Shown here: in pieces, positions 32,801 to 39,656 of the stretch
Position numbering within the stretch: the first letter of the stretch is position 1
Layout: each line of letters opens with the position of its first letter
From: Limnomonas spitsbergensis
Lineage: Eukaryota > Chlorophyta > Chlorophyceae > Chlamydomonadales
Reading direction: 5' to 3'
Assembly: GCA_037349105.1 (NCBI GenBank)
Contig: JAYJMM010000117.1
Location: forward strand, 1,178,001 to 1,242,000
DNA length: 64,000 bases
Translations under genes and position numbers: made by a program
The notes under the pieces: generated by a model
Seen by the model: only the letters and a program-made list of their open reading frames with translations
What the model was told of the DNA's origin: nothing
Databases searched by the model: none

Positions 32801-35748
32801 ACGCCCCGTGGGGGGTGTGAGAATTCAGGAAACAGCGCAGCCTGGGCCGAAGCCACATCCGCGCCGTTAGGGGTATGGTCATCAGTTCAAGCTAAACAAG
32901 CGCCGTTATGTGCATATTTTTCTTTCCTCCTCTCTTCGCACTCTCAAAGTGTCACACACGCTTCTGCTGCACGCGCTGCCCCGCTCCTCTGCTGATGCCC
33001 CCCCTTCCACCCCCCGCCCCATCCTCCCGATGCAGCAAGCATCTATGCGCTTGGAAACACGGCGTTCGGGTGGGCCTAACCCTAAACCCTTGACCCTTCC
33101 CCCCGCCCCATCCCCCAATGCAGCAAGCATCGATGCGCTGGGAAACACGGCGTTCGGGTGGGCCATCGGCCGTGATGCAAGATGCACCGTGGCCTCACTG
33201 CCCCTGTCCTCATCGCTGCCTCAGCCCAATGGCCTCACGCTGAGCCAGGTGAGCTGGCTGAGGCGGGTTGGGGGGTGGCGTTCAGGTTGCCACCTGAACA
33301 CCAAACCAAGTCAGGGAACTAGGAACAAAAGGCAGGAAAGAGACAAATATCTTGGGAAACCTAAGAATTGCGTTGTTGTCATGGAATGTCGGAGAGACCA
33401 AAATTTCTAGGTTAACCTAGGGATGGCATGAAGGTGAAAAGAAGAAACTAGGACTGACGCGAGGGTCCAGGGAAACCTAGGAATGACTTAAGGCCTGGCA
33501 TAGAACCTCGCTCTTGTGGTGGGTGCTTGCATGGCAGGCGTCTTGCCTCCACCCACACCTGTGCCCCCCGCTCCCTATTTCTGCCGACAGCCCGGCCAGA
33601 GCACCACTTCTGTCTGCTGGAGAGCGACATGCAGCTCAGGTGGCACTCTCTCCTTCAACATCAAGGGCAAGTCGGTGGTCTGCCCTCCAGGTAAAGGTTT
33701 AGGGTTTAAGCGTAGCGGAAAAGGGTGGTCTGCCCGCAAGGTGAGGGTTTAGGCGCAGCGGAAAAGGGTGGTCTGCCCTCCAGGTGAGGGTTTAGGCGCA
33801 GCAGAAAAGGGTGGTCTGCCCTCCAGGTGAGGGTTTAGGCGCAGCAGAAAAGGGTGGTCTGCCCTCCAGGTGAGGGTTTAGGCGCAGCAGAAAAGGGTGG
33901 TCTGCCCTCCAGGTGAGGGTTTAGGCGCAGCAGAAAAGGGTGGTCTGCCCTCCAGGTGAGGGTTAATCGTAGCGGAAAAGGGTGGTCTGCCCTCCAGGTG
34001 AGGGTTTAGGCGCAGCAGAAAAGGGTGGTCTGCCCTCCAGGTGATGGTTTAGGCGCAGCAGAAAAGGGTGGTGTGCCCTCCAGGTGAGGGTTTAGGGTTT
34101 AGGGGCAGCGGAATAGGGTGGTCTGCCCTCATGGTGAGGGTTTAGGTGCAGCGGATGAGGGTAGAATGTCCTCCAGGTAACGTTTCCCTGACTTCTCAAG
34201 TACAAGATGTTCAGGTTTTCGGATGAACCCCTTATCAAGTTAGTTAAGTTAGAGTTAAGAGTTCCCTGACTTCTTAATTACGGTATGTTAAGGTTTTCGG
34301 GTTCAGGGTTTATGGTCCCCTGACCATGTTCATATCCTCCAGATCATGTATTCCTGACTCCTTAATTACAGTGTATTTAGGGTTTAGGGTCTCCTGACTT
34401 CTTGATTACAGTACCTGTATGTGGAGGTTGAAGGGTTACGGGTTCCAGTTTATCCTGACTTGTTCATTGCGTCGTTTTAATCTGCGTGCAGGCGGCAACA
34501 TCGTGTTGAGCAGTGTGGACAGCAGCATCAGCCAGGGGGCCATTGCCTGCCCGGCCAGCAACCAGGCATATTGCAGGTGAGAGACATGAATCTGTCCTTG
34601 AACGTGGGGACGGACCGGCTTCGGGCGCTAACAGCGCTCAGGCGCCTGCAACCTCACACACAAGTGACGATTCCTGACACTTGGGTGGGGTCTGTCCCTA
34701 AAACGGGCTGATGTCCCTCACCTGCCGAGCTCAGGTACGTGCACCCCCACACAAGTGAGGATCCCTCACAACAATAATGATGCCTTTCCTAAAAATGAGC
34801 GTTTGTCCCTCACCTGCTGAGTTCAGCAGCCTGCACCCCCATACAAGTGTGGATCCTGCACAACAACAATGATGCCTGTCCTTCAAATGAGCGTTTTCCC
34901 CTCATCTGCTGAGCTTAGCAGCCTGCACCCCCATACAAGTGTGTATCCCTCACACAAAGGGCGTTGCTTGTCCCGCAAACGGGCCGATTCAGTGATGTCC
35001 CTCACCTGCTCCTTCAGACCCTGAACCCTAAGCCCTAAACCCTGCTCCCTTCCGCAGGACGTTACAGTGTCCCTCCGCGTGTAACTCCTCTGGCGGTGAT
35101 TGCTTCGAGGGCATTTGCGCCTGCCGGCTGGGCTTCCTAGGCACTGACTGCAGCGAGCAGCTGCTGAGCCTGCCCCTGCCCGTCGTCGTCACCCTCCCGC
35201 AGCCGCCCAGCCCGCCACCCGCCCAGTCTCCCAGCACACCGGACGGCGGGCTGTCCGGCACTACGCTGTACATCGTGATTGCAGTGGCGGCGGGCGGCGG
35301 CGCCATTGTGCTGATAGCTGTGGCTCTGATCTGGTACTGTGGCTGCAGTAGCGGCGGCAGAGCCGCGGCCTCAGGGGCAGCAGCAGCGGGGAAGCCGCGG
35401 GTTTCTGCCGCCGGGCCGCTGCAGCAGGCGACGTCGGGGCCGCCGACGTCTGGGTCGTTTGGGGCGCGGTATGGCGATGTCGGCGGCGGACAGCATTACG
35501 GATATGGGCACCATCAGCAGCAGCCGAGTGGTTTTGGAGGCGGCCAGGCACCTTATGCCTACGGCGGACAGCAACAATTTCCTTCGATGCAACCGCAGTA
35601 CAATTACAGGGGCCAGCCACAGCAGCCACAGCAGCAGTTCTACGGCGCACCGCAGCAGCAACAGCAGCAACAGACTGGGTGGATTGCTGAACCTGTGCGG
35701 GCTGCGTTGGCGCCTTCGACAAGGAGTGTCGGTCCTGCAGGCCGGTAG
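17834..35748 (+). CDS. Leishmanolysin-like (peptidase M8) membrane-anchored zinc metallopeptidase
   Basis: Exons: 17834-18079, 18549-18707, 20502-20608, 21215-21320, 23185-23382, 24125-24277, 25035-25083, 26587-26639, 28105-28193, 29410-29519, 32193-32387, 33124-33248, 33591-33690, 34492-34576, 35058-35748. Every junction is GT/AG and in phase; the product is 821 aa, ending at TAG 35746-35748. The first in-frame ATG (17834) gives a signal peptide with core WLPLLLLLFASC. The M8 signature HEITHSLGF spans exons 5 and 6. The third zinc ligand of the family (His of GSHWE) lies in the 53-nt exon 8. Further M8 hallmarks are LEDQGGDGSQGSHWE, LMTP, ALLEDTGWY and WGRNAGCAF. A Cys-rich region and an EGF-like segment follow, then a helix around YIVIAVAAGGGAIVLIAVAL and a Gly/Gln/Tyr-rich tail. 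It should be a type I surface protease, catalytically complete. The substrate is unknown. Confidence 0.93.
18720..20480 (+). other. M8 gene intron 2: repeats and unassigned sequence
   Basis: A 16-bp array (GGGAAGCTGGAAGCTGG) at 18895-19025 is followed by a stretch open in one frame to 19652 with no family likeness and no need for it in the spliced product. At 19700-20310 there are about five diverged units with TACGCC...GAGGCGTGCGT and CGCTTGATGA. Telomere-like CCCTAAACCCTAAACCC lies at 20360-20450. Confidence 0.6.
22200..22700 (+). repeat. About 60-bp degenerate array rich in TTAGGG
   Basis: Units contain GGGGTTAGGGATTAGGGTT and GGGTTTATTCAATCGCTTTA. Intron 4 of the M8 gene. Upstream, 21330-21600 has repeats of CAGGTGTGAATAGGTGTGA, and 22150-22340 duplicates CAGGCTGTGCACTAAGTGCT. 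Confidence 0.75.
23185..24277 (+). CDS. Exons 5-6 of the M8 peptidase: intron splits the HExxHxxGF site
   Basis: Exon 5 (23185-23382, 66 codons) ends ...TTLHEITHSL before GTGAGA. Exon 6 (24125-24277, 51 codons) opens with GFTNALFNLF after GCGTAG. Joined they read HEITHSLGF: two zinc-binding His residues, the catalytic Glu and the conserved Gly. The intron therefore cuts inside the active-site motif. It also holds about five copies of a unit resembling its own 3' end (23780-24110). Confidence 0.92.
23460..24124 (+). repeat. Two repeat groups in the active-site intron
   Basis: At 23460-23700 four units contain CATGAGGAATGCCACAGTTT. At 23765-24110 five units contain CACTGTATGCCTCATGCGCA and GTTCTTACTTTAAC plus CCCTAAACC; the last unit runs into the acceptor of exon 6 (24124). 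Confidence 0.85.
24640..24832 (+). mobile_element. Family 1 interspersed element
   Basis: Same order as the 15.6-kb copy: GACTCAGCTGCATGTCAGCT, CTCTGGCCTCTGGCCGG, AATCGGGCCTTTTCGCAGCC, ending near AAATAAAACACTC. Intron 6 of the M8 gene. Confidence 0.7.
25105..25292 (-). mobile_element. Family 1 interspersed element, reverse
   Basis: The reverse complement gives AGTGTTTCTTTTTTCATGCC then TCAGCTACATATCAGC, matching the left end of the other copies. It begins about 20 bases after the exon 7 donor (25083) of the M8 gene. Confidence 0.7.
25710..25764 (+). repeat. Interstitial telomere-like repeat
   Basis: About seven CCCTAAA or near-CCCTAAA units in a row. Intron 7 of the M8 gene. Shorter runs occur at 20360, 22220, 27485, 35025 and 59140. 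Confidence 0.85.
25838..25935 (+). mobile_element. Family 2 hairpin-bearing interspersed element
   Basis: GAAAGAAAACTACGCCCC then GTGGGGGGCGTGAGAGTTAA, then GCAGCGCAGCCTGGGCCGAA and CACATCCGCGCCGTT. ACGCCCC/GGGGCGT is a perfect short stem. Related copies: 29003-29095, 32783-32905, 49368-49450, partial at 41420-41470. All complete copies have the same + orientation. Confidence 0.65.
26080..26348 (+). repeat. A/T-rich 19-20-bp array TATACGGTACACTCTAAA, about 13 copies
   Basis: Much more A/T-rich than its surroundings. Intron 7 of the M8 gene, about 240 bases before micro-exon 8. Confidence 0.9.
26587..26639 (+). CDS. 53-nt micro-exon 8 of the M8 peptidase with the third zinc ligand
   Basis: After acceptor CACGCAG the exon adds two bases that complete Asp, then 17 codons reading QGGDGSQGSHWEYELFQ, and ends at CAG|GTGAGT. 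The His of GSHWE is the third zinc ligand in this family by homology. Skipping this exon would remove the ligand and shift the frame (53 is not a multiple of 3), so its inclusion decides activity. Confidence 0.88.
27038..27213 (+). mobile_element. Family 1 interspersed element
   Basis: TGACTCAGCTACGTGTCAGC, then TAGGGCCTTTGGCGGCTGCG, ending GGTAAAGAAACGCTG. Intron 8 of the M8 gene. Confidence 0.7.
27560..28104 (+). repeat. Two decoy copies of the 5' part of M8 exon 9
   Basis: GGTGATCTCATGACGCCCAC, the start of exon 9 (28105), is repeated at about 27895 with the following 25 bases. A more decayed version (GGCGATCTCACGACCC) is at about 27577. The units also carry CTTGATCAAAAGAAGGGT. Confidence 0.85.
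28230..28980 (+). repeat. G-rich intron with three decayed copies of the 3' half of M8 exon 9
   Basis: Near 28430-28485, 28555-28625 and 28690-28720 there are copies of GATGGTGGTTTTCAGCGG...CTGGAGGATACGGG. The 28.56-kb copy keeps a GTGAGG donor but has an in-frame TAG. Long G-runs separate them. Confidence 0.8.
29003..29095 (+). mobile_element. Family 2 hairpin-bearing element
   Basis: GAAACTACGCCACCCTAGGG, GCGTGCGGGTTAAGGGAACA, GCGCAGCTCGGGGCCGAAAG. Intron 9 of the M8 gene. Confidence 0.6.
29520..32140 (+). repeat. 14-bp minisatellite, about 185 copies, starting at an exon donor
   Basis: Monomer GGGTACATGGAGCA with variants (GGGGTA, ATATGG, ACACGG). The array starts within about ten bases of the exon 10 donor (29520, GTGAGTACATGG) of the M8 gene and fills nearly all of intron 10. 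The minus strand is open in three frames for 755 to 788 codons because no monomer variant makes a stop. These frames are not genes. Confidence 0.97.
32388..32690 (+). repeat. Three copies of the last 40 bases of M8 exon 11 with splice sites
   Basis: Copies at 32441-32480, 32536-32575 and 32631-32670 repeat the exon end from GCCTCCTGCACATTGGACTT to GGGCACTG and its GTGAGA donor. The first two are preceded by TTAGCTAG (a possible acceptor). Each is 40 nt, so inclusion would shift the frame. Confidence 0.9.
32783..32905 (+). mobile_element. Family 2 hairpin-bearing element
   Basis: A-rich start (AGAAAAAAAGAAAGAAAG), CTACGCCCCGTGGGGGGTGT, then GCGCAGCCTGGGCCGAAGCC and CACATCCGCGCCGTTAGG. Intron 11 of the M8 gene. 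Confidence 0.65.
33036..33079 (+). repeat. Decoy copy of the 5' part of M8 exon 12
   Basis: After GATGCAG the copy reads CAAGCATCTATGCGCTTGGA to TTCGGGTGGGCC, then diverges into CTAACCCTAAACCC. The true exon starts at 33124. The copy has an intact AG and the same phase for 13 codons, so it is a possible alternative acceptor. Confidence 0.85.
33691..34195 (+). repeat. 43-bp array of 5' splice sites after M8 exon 13
   Basis: The unit is GTGAGGGTTTAGGCGCAGCA then GAAAAGGGTGGTCTGCCCTC CAG, so each repeats the exon end (GTCTGCCCTCCAG) plus a donor. About eleven extra copies follow the true donor at 33691; ten keep GTGAG or GTAA. Confidence 0.93.
34600..35030 (+). repeat. About 105-bp degenerate array before the last M8 exon
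   Basis: Four units with CTCACCTGCTGAGCTCAGCA, GCCTGCACCCCCATACAAGT and CAACAATGATGCCTGTCC. Confidence 0.8.
35058..35748 (+). CDS. Last exon of the M8 peptidase: EGF-like segment, membrane helix, cytoplasmic tail
   Basis: The exon opens after CCGCAG in phase. It carries eight Cys in about 35 residues (CPSACNSSGGDCFEGICACR region, EGF-like), a Pro-rich stalk (QPPSPPPAQSPS), one hydrophobic helix ending in WYCGC, and about 140 residues rich in Gly, Gln, Tyr and Ala with runs of Gln. The stop is at 35746. The tail is low-complexity and probably disordered. An 88-nt piece of this exon recurs at 39314-39401. Confidence 0.9.
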
Positions 35749-37150
35749 CTGGAGCACGAAAGCAAGAGTCTGTGGGCTGTATTGTTTATCTTTTCGGCTA
35801 CGAGGCTACCATCGGCAGGCCGGCCTGCGGCCATCAGAGGCTCGATTGGGACCATACCTGGATCGGCCTACGGCCGGCATGGCTGGCCACCCCGGGGGCC
35901 TCTGGAGGGAAGCCTGCTTGTAGCTGATATGTAGCTGAGTCCCGAAAAAAGAAACACTGGTAGGCAGGAGGCCTGCGTGATCGCCCACCTGCCGTCCCGT
36001 GGTTGTCACCCTGGCCGCCACAGGCTTCGGAAGAGTGATCCCCCAAACGTGATTTGCTGTATCAAATTATTGACTGTCAGAAAATAGGTCTTGGACAAGT
36101 GGCTGTCCAGTGACCCGCCCACGCACGGTGTCCTCTGTGATGAGTACTATATTTCCCAGGTGAGAGTCGGGTCACCTTTTGCATTATATCAAAAGCTTTA
36201 CGCAGTGATTTGAGCATTTATCTAATTTTTTCGATCGGCTTGGTGTCGAGGACTGCTGCGTGAGGTGCACAGGCATTCAGGTTCAGGGTTCAGGTTTGAC
36301 ACTGCTTAAGGTTCGTACATGATGTGACAGTTGCCATGCCCTGATGCCTCGAGCAAGGCTGTGCGTGTGGGAGGAGTAGCGGCTGTCCCTTACCTGAAGT
36401 CTGATGCTTCGTTGGACGAATCAATTTTCACGATTTTTGTGGCGGATGTCAAGTTGCTGTGACAGCAACAATGCAAATCCGTCCTATGAAGTAGTCTGTG
36501 TTCATGACTGCGGATTCAAGCATGGCACGTTTGTTCTACATCGGCGATCCTTCTTTGCGTATTGTCTTGGTCGGTGCAGTGACATTTCCTGTTCCCGACA
36601 AGAATGAAGGGATAAGGATACCATCGAGTTAAATTGATCAGAAGTGTCTATGGGTGGGTATGGATGTTGGAGGTGGATGAAACTCAATGAGAACAGGGGG
36701 CATGGATTAAATTGCGGATTTCGATTCTTTTTGCGAAGCTGTTTTTGAATAAAAGGTGGAGGGTGTTGTACTATTTTCGAACCCCGTGGAATTTGTTTGC
36801 AAATTCGGAATCGACACGGATGTTGTTTCGTTCTGGATCTTGACATTGTCCTACAACAGGTCCCATGAACATGTATGGGTCTTAAAATATCGCACTTTCC
36901 TTGCATTGTAAATCTCTACTATCGTAGGGGAGGGAACGGCTGTCAAGGCTCACATCTCTCAGCTACCTGCATGGCTGCGAGTGAGAACGAGGCACTAGGA
37001 GTAGATCCGAAACTGATCGAACATGCAATGAAGTGATCTACTGCCCGGGAGGGAACAGAAACTCCTCATACGAGGCTAGAGGCTGGGCTGGGAGGCTAGA
37101 GAGAAGCACGCGGTGCTTGGGAGCAATGTAGACTCCGGATCGAAGTCTAG
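35749..37150. other. Downstream region of the M8 gene, no convincing gene
   Basis: It holds an interspersed element (about 35768-35960) and unique, moderately A/T-rich sequence. Short open frames such as 36404-36607 lack family resemblance and splice support. I see no gene here. Confidence 0.5.
35768..35960 (-). mobile_element. Family 1 interspersed element in the M8 gene 3' flank
   Basis: Ends with GCTGATATGTAGCTGAGTCC and AAAAAAGAAACACTGG. It begins about 20 bases after the stop codon, so it probably forms part of the 3' UTR. Confidence 0.7.
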
Positions 37151-37618
37151 GCTACTACTTCCTCCATTCTTGTCCACCAGCGACATGCTGCGTTGTGGAG
37201 GCAGAGCCGCCGCATGCTCACACGCATGCTAGCGAAGGCGGCCCGGTGCCGCATGATCAGCACCCCTTTGCTTCTTGCCCTGTGTGGGCGGGGCCTGGAG
37301 ATCAGGGACATCGTGAAAAGCCCTGACACTTGCGCACTATGGGCCAACCTGCAAGGCCCCACGGAGCCTAGTATCATGCTACGCTACCGGGCGAGACTGG
37401 CCATCCGGGCCACGCAATACGACCAACGTGCTAACTTGTACCGCTATGTCCTCGCGGACATGGTGGTAGAGTTTAACATGTGGCCAGCTTGGTACCCCGG
37501 TCTCATGACCTCCCCCAATTCGTGGCATGGCGCTGATGTGCACCCCTGGCTAGGTGAGCTGGAGGCTCAGCTAGTGCTTACCCCGGTGGAGCAGTTCGCC
37601 GATGCAATCCTTTTTTAA
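37151..37618 (+). CDS. Unrecognised ORF, possibly an exon or transposon remnant
   Basis: The frame is open from 37151, just after a possible acceptor (AGTCTAG), to a stop at 37616-37618, about 155 residues. Composition looks protein-like rather than repetitive: Trp, Tyr, Asn and Met are spread through it, as in LWANLQGPTEPS and LYRYVLADMVVEFNMWPAWY. No family is recognised. The next open stretch (37737-38051) follows closely in the same direction. A degraded mobile-element ORF or a lineage-specific gene are both possible. Confidence 0.35.
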   Translation, partial: ATTSSILVHQRHAALWRQSRRMLTRMLAKAARCRMISTPLLLALCGRGLEIRDIVKSPDTCALWANLQGPTEPSIMLRYRARLAIRATQYDQRANLYRYVLADMVVEFNMWPAWYPGLMTSPNSWHGADVHPWLGELEAQLVLTPVEQFADAILF

Positions 37619-37736
37619 AGCTGCTTTGACTGACTCGGGTTGTTGCATCATCTCCAGATGTCAAATCACGGCAGCCAGGGACGCGGCGGTGGAGGCAGCA
37701 ATGGTGCGCTGGCCATCCGGCACGCGGCTATGAGTA

Positions 37737-38051
37737 CGAAAGAAAGACGCTGTACGGCTGTTCCACTCCCAGAACCAGCAGTACCGGCGGGAGCACAACG
37801 ACTGCATGACGGAGATGCTGACTCGGCGGCGCCGCGGCCGTGGGGGCTCTGAACAGCCCAGCAATGAAGACGTGCAGTCACAGCCCTCCGGTACAAGGGC
37901 CCCTGATCTGCGTCGCATGTCCCCTGTGCGTTCTGCGTCGCCTGGCGGCGGCCAGGATGCGCAGGGTACCGCTGATGACTTGGAGGCCCAGATAAGGGAC
38001 CGAATATCACAATTAGACGATAAGTCCCAGAACAGATTAAAAACAGGGTGA
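37737..38051 (+). CDS. Unrecognised basic then Ser/Gln-rich ORF
   Basis: The frame is open from about 37737 to TGA at 38049-38051; the first ATG is at 37806. It opens with a charged segment (LFHSQNQQYRREHNDCMTEM), then an Arg/Gly cluster (TRRRRGRGG), then a Ser/Pro/Gln-rich part, and ends with a short heptad-like segment (DLEAQIRDRISQLDDKSQNR). Such a layout is seen in mobile-element capsid-like proteins and in disordered nuclear proteins. I cannot choose between them. It may belong with the ORF at 37151-37618. Confidence 0.3.
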   Translation, partial: RKKDAVRLFHSQNQQYRREHNDCMTEMLTRRRRGRGGSEQPSNEDVQSQPSGTRAPDLRRMSPVRSASPGGGQDAQGTADDLEAQIRDRISQLDDKSQNRLKTG

Positions 38052-38059
38052 TTCAATTT

Positions 38060-38860
38060 CGTGTATACTTGAGTAAGAAGAGAAGAAAGCCTGGAGCGAG
38101 CCAGGCATTCTCGAAGTACCACAAAACAGACTGGATCCGAAACCAAAAAGAATGTACAAGCCACCCATACCTGCGGTGCACCCATACGTCGTGACAGTTG
38201 GTGCATGCATGGTCAGTTGGTGACACGTGAGATATCGTGTGCAACGTGTGCAGAGCCCCTTCAGAGCTGTTCATTAATCATTATGTTCTGGAATTAGATA
38301 GTGGCTGTCATGCTGTCCATCCTCAATGAAGGGTCGTTTCCTGGCTTGTAATGTGGTGTACTACATAATTTTCAGCCCATGTCTTCTCGGCTGGGGTCTA
38401 GGGTTAAAGAAACGGACACGATGGCAGTCCTAGCCTCCTAGGCTGGGGTCCAAATATTAAGGACACGGAGATAATGCCAGTTCTCAGCTGGTGCACATGG
38501 TGCACATGGTCAAGACACTGTCACAAGGCCACCCCTTCCTGAGGTTTCGGACGCTTCCACTCCTGTATCCCAATCCCTCCACTAATCTCCATAACGATTT
38601 GATGTGGCCAAACACCACTCAGCGGATGACCCCCCTTGGGCTACTCACACGTTCACATCTTCATCTTATGCATGCACGCAACTGGGTATTTTAAGGGCTC
38701 AGAGGTTACTGACATATGTGAGCCCTGCTAAAATAAAGATCGGCCAAGTAGATCGGCCAAGAGGGCCTATGGGCGTAACACCATAATCATCTGCTGCATC
38801 CGAATCACGCCACTCATTTAGCTTTCAAGGTCCAATCGTGACTCCTCGGCTTAGTGATGA
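38060..38860. other. Intergenic, no gene seen
   Basis: Unique-looking sequence between the 37.8-kb ORF and the VPS51 3' array. Short ORFs on both strands have no family likeness. A short repeat of GATCGGCCAAG occurs near 38740-38760. Confidence 0.4.
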
Positions 38861-39545
38861 GATGAAGGGCTCGTCCACCTTCCACTCATGAATTCATGGC
38901 AAACAGGATGAGGGCCAACAAAGGCTAGGGTCTAAGACACTTCTGATGTTCCCAACGGAACAGTTGGGCGCCCACGCGGCTGATCCTTTTCGATCAGGGC
39001 CCAGAGGTGTCATTGACACTTCTGCTGTTCCGAGTCCCTCTGCTGATTTCTTAGCTCCATCACGACTACATCGCAGACAGGATGCAGTCAAACGCCACCA
39101 GCTAGGGTCTAGGATCTAGGGCTTACCACTTCTGGCCTTAATATTTGACTCCTCAGTCAGGGTTGAGGGATTAGGGCTGAGGGATGAGTGTCAAGGGATT
39201 AAGACACTTCCAATTCCACTCCTGCCTCAATCTTAACTCCTCGGATGTAAGTCTTAAGATTTATGGCACCACTGCACTACTCCATGGCAGACAAAATGCG
39301 ATCCAACACCGGCGTGCTGATAGCTGTGGCTCTGATCTGGCACTACAGCTGCAGCGGCGGCGGCAGAGCCGCCGCCTCGGGGTCAGCAACAGCGGGGAAG
39401 CTATATCTATTCCATGGCAGACAGGATGCGGTCCAGCACCGGCTAGAATGGAAGACACTTAGACTGCTGTTCCGAGTCCTTCCACTGAATTCCATAGCTC
39501 CATCACTACTCCATGGCAGACATGATGCGATCCAGCACCACTTCA
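38860..39545 (-). repeat. Array of VPS51 3' ends downstream of the gene
   Basis: Units repeat the last coding bases (GATCGCATCCTGTCTGCCAT then GGAGTAG, minus strand) and the following 3' sequence (GACACTTCTGCTGTTCC on the plus strand). Clear copies of the stop region are at 39501-39535, 39408-39440 and 39277-39307; older ones are near 39060 and 38890. Confidence 0.85.
39314..39401 (+). repeat. Ectopic copy of 88 bases from the M8 peptidase last exon
   Basis: Matches 35308-35395 over 88 bases without gaps; I count about 10 differences. It keeps an open frame (VLIAVALIW then GRAAASG) and lies inside the VPS51 3'-end array, between two copies of the VPS51 stop region. Confidence 0.92.
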
Positions 39546-39656
39546 CTACTCCATGGCAGACAGGATGCGATCCAGCACCGGCGGCTCCAGCAGTGATGGC
39601 TCTGTGCACCGCTCCACACCTGCACTGACCACCTCGTCCAGCAGGCTGTCCACCAG
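39546..39656 (-). CDS. VPS51: VPS51 last exon and stop codon
   Basis: After CTCTCAG the exon encodes 36 residues from LVDSLLDEVVSAG to LDRILSAME and stops at TAG (39548-39546). This matches the C-terminal end of VPS51 proteins. The final 30 bases, including the stop, recur at least three times further downstream (39501-39535, 39408-39440, 39277-39307). Confidence 0.93.
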   Translation of the reverse strand: MVDSLLDEVVSAGVERCTEPSLLEPPVLDRILSAME

